Assembly (NCBI GenBank): GCA_037179385.1
Contig: CM074190.1
Coordinates: 10,251,706 to 10,315,705, forward strand
Length of the DNA stretch: 64,000 nt
Source of the DNA: Holothuria scabra
Lineage: Eukaryota; Echinodermata; Holothuroidea; Aspidochirotida; Holothuriidae
Direction: 5' to 3'
The position numbers were made by a program, and so were the translations under genes. Position 1 is the stretch's first letter, and every line of letters starts with the position of its first letter. The notes beneath the pieces are model-generated. The model did not search any database, was not told where the DNA came from, and saw only the letters and a list, made by a program, of their open reading frames with translations. This document shows, one piece after another, positions 1 through 25,554 of the stretch.

Positions 1-850
1 AATAATTTAAAGTAAGGCTGGATGGTAGGACTGGATCTTTGGAATTAACCAAAAAATCAAGCAGAAACCACACATCAATAAGAGTACATCTGTAAAGTAC
101 TAGAGAACTAGCTGTGCAGAGGCTCCAACTTTAACAACACATTTGTTTAGTATAAGCAGGGATCAATTCAGTGTTCAAAAAGTTCACTAAAGTGTTCACA
201 TTCACAGAGAGTGCACTTTGCAGCAAAATCAGTTAAAACCCGAATGTTGTAGTAAGAAAAACTTCTACACAACATTCAATTTGTGTAACAATTTGAAAAT
301 TTGGTAAAGTAACATGAGAAGCAAGATAAAATTATTCCCTGATAAGCTCTGCTTTACACAGTGCATGATAGACTCTATGCATGGAGTCCCCAGGGTATCA
401 AGTGTTTTAACTGAAAATGTCAAGCTTTATGCTGTAGGTGAACTTACTCTCTTGAAAAACAATTTTCATGAGCTAGCTACATTGAACACACAAAGATGCA
501 TGTTTTGAATGGATAATGTGAAAGCACTGAGAGGTATCCACAACATTACTCTCACAGAAACATGCAGAAAGCTAGTATCAGCGTTATGAGGAAAGTACAA
601 GACAGTAACAATAATGGTTGACCAGCATTTTTAGGATATTAAAGCAAGTGGTATGAGCACCTTATGACAAATGACAAGTGCCATCTACTGTATCAGTTCA
701 TTTGAGGCCACAGACCACATACCACAGATTATCTTGAGGATAGACATGATTCAATACAGCACTTCTATAGTCCTTCTGCAGACCACTATTAACTTAACAC
801 TCAGATGTGATCATCCATTGAGAATGCCCTTCTTACCCCCTTCAACTTAC
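1..850. other. TBL1XR1 intron, no recognised feature
   Basis: AT-rich non-coding sequence follows the exon 5 donor on the minus strand. No further WD40 exon was recognised; the short open frames here have no family features. Confidence 0.6.
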
Positions 851-14459
<13,609 letters not shown>

Positions 14460-15093
14460 GATGATGATGTAACAGCATTAAGTATGAGTTTAAAAATGGG
14501 GGTCAGGTAACTTTAACACTCTGTAATGTCGCACATGCATGCAGTCACTGTGACCTTTGGAACAAGCTGGCAAAAATTCTGCAAAAAGGAATGTAAAATT
14601 GGAAAGATCTACAATATACTAGAAAACATGGAGAAATTAAGGCACAGTGAAAACAAAAACAAAAAAAGGGAAAATTTGTTTTGATGTAAGTGAACCAAAA
14701 AATAAAATCTCCAGCACACCTCCAAGTATGTAAGTACTGTTAATAACCAGGCACCTGAATTGAAAAACAAAACTACACAATTGTAGTAACAGTACAGTAA
14801 CGATATGCAGTAACATGAAAAGATTAAAAGCGAACGTACTGTACCTGCTTCGAAGTTTGATATTCATTTCATGAAAAAGTGATAAGTAAGAGGTAATGTG
14901 TGAGATCCCGGCCCCAATGCGCAGTCAGTTCGCCCACTGCATTACGGCAGTTTAGCACGTACTAGACGAAAATATTTTCATCGTTATTTTGCTACCATTG
15001 TATCTTGGAATAACGGGATAAGTATTACCTGAATTACATCTGGATGCCTAAGGAGGACATATTTTGTGTTTTTGTGATCAGATTATTTGTGTT
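14460..15093. other. Upstream of TBL1XR1 start codon
   Basis: This should contain the 5' untranslated region and promoter of TBL1XR1. No TATA box or CpG island could be assigned. The right part (from about 14900) may be the leader of the retroelement that follows. Confidence 0.35.
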
Positions 15094-16818
15094 ATGATGG
15101 ATACCAGGGAGTCTGAGGGAGACTGTGGAAAGTGTGGCAACTGTGCCGCAGCCTGGCCAAACCAATCGCCAAACATGTGACGAAGGGCCTACAGAGCCTA
15201 CAAAGTCAAACTCAAAGGTATCATTGCAACGTGCCCAAAAGGGACAGGAAGGAAGAAAAAATCTAGCACTGCTAGCAACGAAACTGCTCCTTCTACTGGC
15301 AGAGGAAGAGTTAGAAGTGTTACAGGTACTGTAGTCATACCAACACTGTTAGTGCTACCAAATTGCTAAAGATGTGCCTACTGTAACACAGACAATAGGC
15401 GTAGCGTCAGTAGTGGTTCCGGGAGTGTCACAGATGAGAGAATCAATAGACTTGATCGAATGATGGAAGGCTTTCTGCACTCCATGTATGAAGGACAAGG
15501 GCCCTCATACAGTGTCGAAGATTGTTCCGACCATAACGAAGAGTCTTTAATTGGTATGGGTGAAACAGATGGTTTGGGTTCTAGGGCTGTGAATGTGTAG
15601 CGATTAATCGCTAAACGATCGCATGTGGAATAAATGATTATTACAAAGCTCCAAGCGATTAATCCCAAAACCTGTCTTTGACAGTTTTTTATTCATTTGT
15701 GTACTCATGATCCCAGGTTTTTGTTAAATGGAACCTTCTGGGCACATTTGAACCTTTTAGGCTTGGAATTTTCAGAATAATTTGATTTTAACATGCAAGA
15801 TAACAACTGTTATTATTATTTTTTCTGCATTACACTCTGTATCAATCACTACATACTGAAATAATTTTTTTGTGATAAGGTAATTGGAATTAATCACTAA
15901 ACGATCGCAAACTTTTTAGATTAAACGTTCAGTTATTTTGCTAAATGTTCACAGTCCTATTGGGTTCTGGAGGGCACCAACCACAAAGAGATACCCATGG
16001 AGACACGGCAAACGTAAGAAATACTACAGCAGTGACAGGCCTAACGTTTAGCTGGGTACCACCAGTACACCAAGCTTGGATTTTGCAGAGAGGATCACAA
16101 ATGAAGATAGAGTGGAAAATGCAGTCTCTGATGAGTTGGCTGCAACCTCTCAGCCTCCAAACTGGAGGAGAAGCAATTAACTGAGGCATTAGAAAAATAT
16201 CCACAGCCATCCAATTTCACCCACTTATTGGTGCAATGATGCCTAAACTTAATCCCCTTATTTGGGAAAATTTGAACACAAAATCGAAAACCATTGACTT
16301 TAAGTTGCAGAGGTGCCAGAAACCAATGGTTTGAGCTCTATCAGCTCTGCTAAGTGCTAACCTCAATTGGTAAAACAGAGCCCCTGACGGAGCAATAGCA
16401 AGATGTGGTAGCGTTAATTTCCAATGCCACATTTGAACTAATAATCTCCGAAAAGAGTTAAGTCAGACTTAAATGAGCGTTACACCCATTAGTGCAAAAA
16501 AGATGCCCCAACCACTGAGTGGTTGTTTGGAGATGACCTGTCCCAATGGGTCAAAGAAATGGACAAGGAACAAAAGACAGTGGATGTAATGTGTTTCCCA
16601 AAAGAGAAATACACAACCCCCAGATTTAATCCCACAGGGGTGCACATTCTAGCAAACAGGATAGATACCAAAAAGCAGGCTGGTATTCAAAATCAAAGAA
16701 CCCTTTTTAGGGATGCCCAGGCCAAGCAACAACTACTGTACAGGCCATATCAAGCACCCACACAAGAGGCAAAGCACAAGACCCACCCTGTGGGGAACGA
16801 GACCAACCGACAGATGTA
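15094..16818 (+). pseudogene. DIRS-type retrotransposon gag remnant
   Basis: Gag of DIRS elements is the capsid-like protein of tyrosine-recombinase retrotransposons. The frame opens at MMDTRESEGDCGKCGNC and continues, with frame changes, through RINRLDRMMEGFLHSMYEGQ. After an inserted MITE it continues as GSGGHQPQRDTHG. Later fragments (EALEKYPQPSNFTHL, PLIWENLNTKSKTIDFKLQR, LFGDDLSQWVKEMDKEQK) follow the order of DIRS gag. Several stops and frameshifts make it non-functional. Identification is by motif memory, and a Ngaro-like member is an alternative. Confidence 0.68.
15582..15959. mobile_element. 378-bp hAT-like MITE inside DIRS gag
   Basis: Ends are TAGGGCTGTGAA at left and, in complement, TAGGACTGTGAA at right. 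The 8-bp duplication TTGGGTTC lies at 15574-15581 and 15960-15967. Deleting the element and one duplication restores the gag frame (GLGSGGHQP). Subterminal CTAAACGATCGCA occurs near both ends. It has no coding capacity. Confidence 0.9.
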
Positions 16819-17277
16819 GTGTCACAGTCACAGCAATCAACAAGCATGAAACAGGTGAGTGCTTTACCCCATAAATATTGCTGTGCATATTGTCAAATTG
16901 ACCTCGTAGGGGGATGGCTGAAAATGTTTGAGATGAGGTGGAAAAATTTCACCCGTGACAAAGTAATCTTGTCTGCCATAAATGGCTACAAACTGGAACT
17001 TGAAAATGACACACCACCATTGCAGCTATGCATTCCTACCCCATATAAACTTACTCCTCTCAAGGATGAGGCAGTTAGTACTGAGATCCCTAGGTTGTCC
17101 TACAATAAAGTAATTGAATTACCACAGGAGGAAGGTGGTTTCATTTCGAACATTTTCACCCGTCCAAAGAAAGATAGCGGTTTCAGAATGATTTGGATCT
17201 GTCAACACCTACTGTACAGTAAAGAGCACAGTAAAATAATGTTAACCCAATTTAAAAGGGACATACATCATAGATGA
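16819..17277 (+). pseudogene. DIRS-type reverse transcriptase, N-terminal fragment
   Basis: One open frame encodes the region that leads into a DIRS reverse transcriptase. GGWLKMFEMRWKNFTRDK and INGYKLELE correspond to the typical 'GGRL..F...W..IT' and 'GY.IEF' motifs. GFISNIFTRPKKDSGFRMIW is RT block 1. The polymerase catalytic aspartates, RNase H, methyltransferase-like domain and tyrosine recombinase are not visible downstream, so the copy is truncated near 17215. Confidence 0.78.
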
Positions 17278-19009
17278 GCATTTCTATTGTACACTTTAAC
17301 TTTGTGATTGGTCCCATTTCTGACATTTATCTTGGTATGGTTTCTACCATATATGAACAAGTGCTCACTCCGGATGGGCCCATGAAACATTCCACATTCA
17401 CATTCAATGCATGGCACTATAAGATACAAACATCCACAAGGTACATGGTCCAACTAAACTGCCCCCACAGGTTTCGACTTTGTTCAGTAGAGTATGTGCG
17501 ACATTGTAAGCTGTAAATGTATGTCTGAGACAGGTGTCAGTGGGTGCGTATAAAACGTACCTCCAGTACACTTCTTGACACAAAGTGACTAAAATGACAC
17601 ATTGTCAAGTAGCCAAAATGAAACAAGCCACCCTAAGTTTGCTTCTGATTTTCAATGATGGCTACAATTTTGTAAAGTTACAGTATCAGATATGGCACAA
17701 CAATTAAAAAGGGGGGGAGGCAGTTCCAAATGAATTTGAGCCCAGGGGCATCAATCTGGTTTTTGGATGGGTGGGGGCAGGACAACCATTTTCCAACAGT
17801 CAGAACTCTGGATCATGTCCTGACTGGACCCATCTATAAGCAACCAACCCACATGTACATGGGCACGAATGCATAGACACACAAACAAACATGCATATGC
17901 ACACATGTTGGCGAGTATATGCACAAAGAATTGATAGATGATGCATTATCAATGCAATATCAAATTTCTGTAACTTCTCTAATAGGCTCAACAGTCATAC
18001 TTTTGTTCAATCAGAGCCTAAAGTCATCTGTAAACCACAATGTTATACCTTGATGATTCTACCTGTTATTTTTAACCTGCCTTACTTATTGAATTATGAG
18101 GAAAGGGGATGATGCATGTGTTTTTCCCCCAATATTATGAATATTTTATAACCAGGCCATGCTTCTTCATTTGGCAGCTGATCCTACTTCATATGCAGAA
18201 ACGCATCACTGTCCTTGGTACCCGAAATCTATATATTTATTGGCCTGCGCCCGAGTCAAATATCTTCGCTTCCTTTATGACTGTATACTGGAGATCAGTC
18301 GCCACTGGTTCAACATACAGTATTTTAATGAGTTTACGTATTACTCACATAATATTACTTATAGTGTATGAACTGCTGTATGAAGCGCTTATTCACAGAT
18401 CTACAGTAAGAGCAATACACACACAGAAAAAAAAAAGAAATAAAAGAGATGTTACAACTACAGGTACAGTATATGAAGCAAACAAAAGATTTTTTAATGC
18501 TTCCTACTACAAAGTTTTCTGTTAATGACAGTAAACTTTGATTCACATTTTTACCTCAAAAACAATGACCAATAGCGGACTGTAGAAACAGGTGGCCTGT
18601 ATGAAAAATAGCCAGGGATCAAAAGGTCTCACTCATTACCAAGAATTCATCATGAACAATTGCATGGGTCTTAGCAATATGAGTTTTGGGGCTCCTTAAT
18701 TTGACCTGCGATCCATAGACATTTCAATTACCTGTGTATTTTAAATGCACACTTACATCGACACGTGTTACTGTACTTGCGCTTACATTTAAGAAATTGG
18801 AATTATAACAAGCAACTTGGACAAAAAGTTGAGTTTTGTTTACCCTTTATACCACTTTTTACCACAGTCAAGTACGGTTTATTCAGCAAATTCTGAGGGT
18901 TGATTATGTAATCATGTGGCCAATGCCAGAAAATGAGATCAAAATGCTAACCAGGCTACTGTGAACCAGTATATCATTGATGTTCTATGTATTTTACACA
19001 TGCCTTGGA
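17278..19009. other. Unassigned DNA between retroelements
   Basis: No recognised gene. It includes short G-rich runs (17711-17719) and a CA-like stretch near 17876-17900. Open frames at 18109-18525 and elsewhere show no family features. Confidence 0.45.
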
Positions 19010-19679
19010 CATCTTCTTCTTCTTCTTCTTGCAAAGTATGGTGAAACATCCAGTTAAGGACAATAGTAAACCACGTAAAGTATGCACCATGCAGTCGGTC
19101 AAGCCCTCAGTGATTTGACGATAAAGTCCACGGGCTTAGGGTAACAAATGGCCCCCTTGATAAGGCTACTAGGAAGGCCATTCCAATTCTGGATTGTGTT
19201 GGGGATAAAACTATATTTAAAGCAATTTGTCCTAGCATGGGGGGGGGGGGGGAGGGGGGCGGTAGTGCATATCATGCATATTACAAGTTATATGGGTAGG
19301 TTTACAAAGACCAGACAAAGGGATATTTGCTTGACCGTAAATAGCTTTAGCTAGGATTTGGAATCTACAACCCCTGCGGCAATCAGAAAGCATGCCAAGA
19401 CTGAGATCTTTCAAAAGGGCAGTCATTGATCCAACATCACAGGAGTAATACTCATTGGCTATAAACCGAGCAGATCTCCTTTGTACTCCCTCTAGTTTAT
19501 CTTGAAGTGAAACCTGATTTGGATCCCAAACGGAACAAGCATACTCTAATGAAGGCCTTATCAAACCTTTATAGGCTGCCAATTTAACTTCCTTGGAACA
19601 AAAAGAAAGGTTCCTGCGCAGCAGACTGAGGACCTTATTACCTTTATTACAAACAGATTGTATGTGCTTACTCCAATTG
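19010..19679 (-). pseudogene. LINE (CR1/L2-like) reverse transcriptase, C-terminal part
   Basis: The minus strand reads KHIQSVCNKGNKVLSLLRRN, then the diagnostic LIRPSLEYACSVWDP and LEGVQRRSARFI motifs. After a poly-G/C run at 19239-19259 that breaks the frame, YSFIPNTIQNWNGLPSSLIK ends the protein, so the 3' part is complete. The left limit is approximate (3' untranslated region). It joins in frame with 21001-21455 once the element at 19680-21000 is removed. Confidence 0.88.
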
Positions 19680-21000
19680 CAGGGAGCAATTTGTTCGGGT
19701 TCGCATCGCAATTTGCGATGCAAAAATGAGAAAAATTTGATAATTGCGATACATCATTCCATCTTGAATCGCAGGCTTGCGATGCAAAACTTCAGCTGGT
19801 CTTGTGCCATTTTGAATGTTCACAGAACAAAATTATGTTAGGGGAACATAAAAACAGAAATTGGAAGCCATGAAATCGGCAACTCCCTATCAATGCAAGT
19901 TTGCCCATGAGACTAGGCTAGGCTCAGAAATTTTAATGTAAAATCTTGTTAGGATAGCAAAGTAGCCAAAGCAAGTAACTCATAAGGAAAACGTATCGTA
20001 CAAGGAAATTGCTGAAGTAAAGTTTTTAAAAATGTTAGGCAGGGCTTAGTTTGAGTATTTTACACATGCCGTGAAACTTTTTAATGAAGTGAATGTCATC
20101 TAGGTAATTCTGTATGCCTGTCGATCAGGTTTTACGTTTTGGGCTGGCTACCCTGAGAACTTTTGGAAATACCTGCACAGTAGAATGTAGGCATACTAGT
20201 GCACTATCTTGAAGTCAAATTGTAAAGGACTCTGAGGAGATCATACGTTCACGTTTTTGACAACTTTGTAAAGGCTTTAAGAAGCCTCAAAACTTGCTGA
20301 TTATCATAAGGTTTAGAATCTACTTAATTAATGAGGCTGCATGACGACCTATAATGATGAGGATTAAGGATGGTTGCATCTGATGAATGTCAATAAAAAT
20401 GTTACTGTTCTCAAATCGTTTGCTTTCATATGTTCATACTACTACCCCTGTTCGTACCGAGTAAAATGGCAATTGGCAGGATTATGAATGGGATAAAGGG
20501 GGTGCATTTGTTAGGCTTTCATAAGAGAGTGGGTACAAACCAATCCAAGGGGTAGATTACATTGCTATTAATGAAGTGTCATTGACAAGCAAACATAATT
20601 TTCAAATGAAATGTAGCAAAGCAAAGCAAAACATTGGGGAAAATGCTGACGAGATCCCATAAAATATTGTCGAGAGGTGCTGTCTCCACAACATTTTTTT
20701 TTTGACAGAAATTGCCTTGGAGACATGTAGCAGTATTTTTGGCCTGAGTGTACTCATACTGCATACGTGATAAGGTTCGTATGGAGGCATGACGCATGGT
20801 GTTTCATTACCTGTAATATCAGACCTACCCTTCAGTCTTTGATTTGTAGTTTTTATAAGCTGCTCAGCTGCTGTAAAAGCACATACAACTGGAAAATGTC
20901 AATATAAAAATTTGCTAATCATTTTGGGGGATTGCTAATCAATTTTGAATAATGAGTAGCAAAACTGCTAATCAAAATTTCCAAAACAAATTGCTCCCTG
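19680..21000. mobile_element. 1.32-kb non-autonomous TIR element, 5-bp duplication
   Basis: Perfect 14-bp terminal inverted repeats CAGGGAGCAATTTG lie at 19680-19693 and 20987-21000. AATTG is duplicated at 19675-19679 and 21001-21005. Excision with one AATTG restores the host LINE frame (YLGVTITKNLNWSKHI). Near the left end are the palindrome GCATCGCAATTTGCGATGC (19703-19721) and further GCGATGC copies; near the right end TTGCTAATC is repeated. No transposase frame is seen. The ends are hAT-like, but 5 bp is shorter than the usual 8-bp duplication. Confidence 0.92.
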
Positions 21001-21455
21001 AATTGAGATTTTTAGTAATGGTCACCCCCAAGTACTTAATAGAGTCCACCCTCGTCAGATTAGCCCCATGGAGAGTATACTTAAAAATTCTGGGATTGTT
21101 TCCTAGTAACAGACATGACATTACACTTTGCCAGATGAAATCTCATGCCCCAGGTTTTGGCCCAGTGGGCCAGATGAGTAATGTCTTTCTGCAGCTCGTT
21201 GCAGTCATTATGGTGTTCAATGACTCTATAACAAACACAATCGTCCGCAAATAGCCTAACTTCGGAAGAACCAGCCTCAACAATACCATTAAGGTATGCC
21301 AGAAAGAGAATTGGTCCTAGAACAGGCCCTTGTGGAACACCAGAAAGAACCGGGGCAGGAGTTGATTTTGTACCATTTACAACAACAGATTGAGAACAAT
21401 CAGAAAGAAAGTTATCCACCCAATCCATCAAAGATTCAAATAAGTAATAAAAGGT
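21001..21455 (-). pseudogene. LINE (CR1/L2-like) reverse transcriptase, catalytic part
   Basis: The minus strand encodes LSGVPQGPVLGPILFLAYLN followed by RLFADDCVCYRVIEHH. These are RT blocks 4-5, with the FADD catalytic motif intact. ITHLAHWAKTWGMRFHLAKC follows, leading into the split point. The copy is truncated near 21455, so the RT N-terminus and endonuclease are missing. Confidence 0.93.
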
Positions 21456-22194
21456 GAGTGTAGTTATTTTGTGTACCACATTGGCTCAAAAGTTTCACTT
21501 TCACATTTTAACATGGAATTTAAAGAAAGTTAAGAAACTGCAGCATGGTTTTTGCAGTAAAGTCGTCTGTTCAGACACTCCATCCTGCATGTGGCCTGTG
21601 GCTTTCTGGAAAAGTTGTAGATCAAAAGGGCGAAGAGTTTCGAGTTCAATGGGCTTTTTACAACACTACAAATTGGATTCACCAAAGTAACAGTCATAAA
21701 CCCAATTAAAAATTGGCCCTACGTTATAAGCACTCAAGACTAGAAAACCTGGGAATCAACAAAGTACCAAAGGGAGAGGCATGTACAATTAGGAAGGCGG
21801 ACGGCACCATCGGTGACAATGTCATAATAGGGGAGAACGATCCTTTTGAATGCGTGGTGAGTTTTGATTTCCATGTAATTAGCCACTGGGTATAAGGCGA
21901 TTACTTCCTTATCTTTCCCTATATGCTGATGGTTTAGCAAATGACAGGGCCTTAGCCACTGTGACTGTAGTATCAAGCACAAGTGCAGAGGGCAAACTTA
22001 TCCAGCTTCCTGATGAGCAGAGAAATGCAACACCATCATTCTTGTGTTCAGCCCTATGTGATTCTTAAATGAAAAAGTTGGAGCAAAGGTTGGAACAGTT
22101 AGAAAACACTGTAGCAAAAAACTGAAGATGGACATAACTGGGCACCAGAAGAGCCAACAAACCTCGGTGCAGCCCCTACTGCCCCCCAACACCA
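21456..22194. other. Unassigned DNA left of the 300-bp tandem array
   Basis: Short open frames occur on both strands without recognisable domains. It may be part of the unit from which the tandem array arose. Confidence 0.35.
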
Positions 22195-23735
22195 CAGTAA
22201 ACAAGTTTATCCAGGGTTATTTGGGACATTGTGGACGTTGTCGCTGGCATAGCAACTACACCCATGGCACCACTACCATGGGCAGAATTCCAAGATTTGA
22301 CAACAACTGTTCCAAACATCTCTTGTTAATTCTGATTGAATGTGGAAATAACCGAACTCAACTTACTAAACAACTTCGAACTTCCGAAGAACTTCTTCTC
22401 AACACAAGAAACACTCACATTCAATACTTCGGGGTCACGAGGTAAGGCATGGTTAGGCTCGCAGAGATTCAATGTCTGATTTTTGTCCTAGGCTCCTGTT
22501 TCCTCTCCACATGCAGAATCAGTTGAGTGGAAAAAAGGGCATTGTCCCCAATGTAACGATCACACTTATGTTACCACTACCATGGGCAGAATCCCAAGAT
22601 TTGACAACAATTGTTCCAAACATCTCTTGTTAATTCTGACTAAATGTGGAAATAACCGAACTCAACTTACTAAAAAACTTCCAAAGAACTTCTTCTCAAC
22701 ACAAAGAACACTGACATGCAATACTTTGGGGTCACAAGGTAAGGCACAGCTAAAGGCTGGCAGAGATTCAATGTCTGATTTTTGTCCTAGGCTCCTGTTT
22801 CCTCTCCACATGCAGAATCAGCTGAGTGGAAAAAAGGGCATTGTCCCTGATGTAACAATCATACTTATGTTACCACTACCATGGGCAGAATCTCAAGATT
22901 TGACAACAACTGTTCCAAACATCTCTTGTTAATTCTGACTGAATGAGGAAATAACCGAACTCAACTTACTAAACAACTTCCAAAGAACTTCTCAACACAA
23001 GAAACACTGACATGCAATACTTTGGGGTCACAAGGTAAGGCACAGCTAAAGGCTGGCAGAGATTCAATGTCTGATTTTTGTCCTAGGCTCCTGTTTCCTC
23101 TCCACATGCAGAATCAGTTGAGTGGAAAAAAGGGCATTGTCCCTGATGCAACAATCACACTTATGTTACCACTACCATGGGCAGAATCTCAGGATTTGAC
23201 AACAACTGTTCCAAACATCTCTTGTTAATTCTCATTGAATGCGGAAATAACCCAACTCAACTTACTAAACTACTTCCAAAGAACTTCTCAACACAAGAAA
23301 CACTGACATGCAATACTTTGGGGTCACAAGGTAAGGCACAGCTAAAGGCTGGAAGAGATTCAGTGACTGATTTTTCCCTAGGCTTCTGTTTCCTCTCCAC
23401 ATGCAGAATCAGTTGAATGGAAAAAAGTGCATTGTCCCTGATGTTACAATCACACTTATGTTACCACTACCATGGGCAGAATCCCGAGATTTGACAAGAA
23501 CTGTTCCACACATCTCTTGTTAATTCTGATTGAATGTGGAAATAACCGAACTCAACTTACTAAACAACTTCCGAAGAACTTCTTCTCAACACAAGAAACA
23601 CTCACATGCAATACTTCGGGGTCATGAGGTAAGGCACAGCTAAAGGCTGGCTGATATTCAGTGACTGATTTTTTTCCTAGGCTCCTGCTTCCTCTCCACA
23701 TGCAGAATCAGTTGAGTGGAAAAAGTTAAAAACTG
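22195..23735 (+). repeat. Tandem array of five units of about 300 bp
   Basis: CATGGGCAGAAT recurs at 22277, 22581, 22880, 23176 and 23471, spacing 295-304 bp. Each unit repeats a short frame (PLPWAESQDLTTTVPNISC, then stop), a GGTAAGGC donor-like site, TTTTGTCCTAG and CTCCACATGCAG acceptor-like sites. Divergence between units is low. It could be a duplicated exon or retroelement segment, but I do not recognise the protein. Confidence 0.85.
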
Positions 23736-24125
23736 ATGAACCTAGCTAACTGTCATCTATGCAAATCACTGAAGGAAAAGCTGGCATAAGGATACCTTTA
23801 TGCATAATGTTTATAGTTAAACTTAATTTCTAGATAAGATATGGTAGTTAATATTGAAAAGGAAATGGAGATGGCAGCCTATAGTACATTGGTTTCATTA
23901 ACTGATGCATTAAGTTGCTTGCAACTCCCTGGAACAAGCCTTTGTCACTCTCGTTGTTGAAATTTTGATACCTTGGGTGTGTATTGGGCACACTGTTAAG
24001 GTTGTTAGTGTCCGTTATTCATAAGGTTCTTGATGTTTGGTGTATGAGTTTAACATTAAGGTGTGTTTCTCTGTTATGAATGTATTGTTGATTACGTGTA
24101 TTCGTAGGTTTAGGAGTGTTATGCA
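23736..24125. other. Unassigned DNA flanking hAT insertion
   Basis: No coding signature. TGATGTTTGGTGTATG at about 24030 recurs near 26090, suggesting an old duplication with 25555-26300. Confidence 0.4.
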
Positions 24126-25546
24126 TAGTGTTGAGCCGATAACAGAGATGTCGGAACTTGCTGATAACAGATAACTCAAAGTTAATATCGGCCCGATATC
24201 GATACCGATAACAAAAAAAAGACATCTTCCCTAATCACAACATGTTTTGCTATCATTGAAAAATTATAATTTTATCACTACTGCACCTTAAACTTATTTT
24301 GAACTAAGTCTTCATGTTTCCGTTACTTTGTCTCCGTGAAAAATTTTCCGTGTTTCTGATGAAGTGTTTTAAGCAATCAGTCACTATGTATTTGGTGTAA
24401 AACACGCGCCAGCCAAGAAACCCTGTTCGTAACAAACACATTTCGTTACCTACAGCCAGACTGTAAACTTTTTTTTTTGTGCGTGGGGAACGTGAAAAAG
24501 AATCGGAAAACGTGCGCCGATTGGAAAACCCAGCATACCAAAACATATATGCCGTGCCGCAAGTACAGTATGCTACATTTATAGGTATGTGTATGTACTG
24601 TACAGTGGAATTCCCCTAGCTTTACTACGAAAAAAAACCTTGTGTGCGGCATACGTACGTACCTACAGCATACCACAGGTGTTCACAGCATATACATACC
24701 CACTACAGTATAGAGAATGTGTTTGTACATGGATACTGCTGATAATGATAAGACTCCCTTACACGGCACTGATCGTTCACTGGTTACGATAGTTCACAGT
24801 TTATGTCTTCATCCGGTCCGGTATGGGTTTTTTCATTTGTTTGTCTGTGCCCGTTTCTACGCACGTAAAAAGCGGTTAAGATACTTCATGAGATCGTACA
24901 TTTTGTCTCAGGCATTGATCTCTTGAGTTAGCTCTTTCAATCAAACATTTGCGATCGTGAAAATCGAGCATGCCACTCTGCTGTACACAGTGTTGGAAAT
25001 CCCCATTGAGTAACTGTTACTGCAGTTGGCGAAATTCACACAGTTAAACTCCATTGAGATTTGTCGCGGGATTCGGAAGAATAATATTTGACTTGCGTAA
25101 ATGGACAACGGATTTGTATAGCAAATTGACTATATATTGCACATTACGGTGCACTCTGCTATGGGTGTGTATGTTAATTGTTGAGAGAACAAAACACGCA
25201 AGCACTCAGTACGTTGTTTGTTGCGAACTGCTTCCAAACGGAAAAACATAGGGATTGCACTAAATATTTTATAGACTATGAACTGCAGGCTTGCGGCGTA
25301 GTAGATCTAGTTTGTGTACGTTCAGTGCAATGAATTTGTTGAATATTTTATGTTCAACACAATGATCTGTATTTTATTTAAGTGCATATCAAGTACTTTT
25401 AGCTCTTTACTGTTGAAATGATGAAATGCTTGTTATCGGTTGCCATTATCGGAGACAGCCTTCATTTGTGCCGATACCGATATCTTACCAATAACACCAT
25501 TATCGACCGATACCGATAATACCTATTGGTTATGAGCTCAACACTA
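24126..25546. mobile_element. 1.42-kb hAT-like non-autonomous element
   Basis: Terminal inverted repeats start TAGTGTTGAGC at 24126 and end GCTCAACACTA at 25546. The 8-bp duplication GTTATGCA lies at 24118-24125 and 25547-25554. Subterminal regions at both ends are rich in CCGATA/TATCGG motifs, which may bind transposase. No transposase signature was seen in the short frames inside. Confidence 0.93.
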
Positions 25547-25554
25547 GTTATGCA

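Noticed and set aside
18109..18525. 138-residue plus-strand frame
   Set aside because: AT-rich chance frame with no recognisable motif; another frame overlaps it on the same strand.
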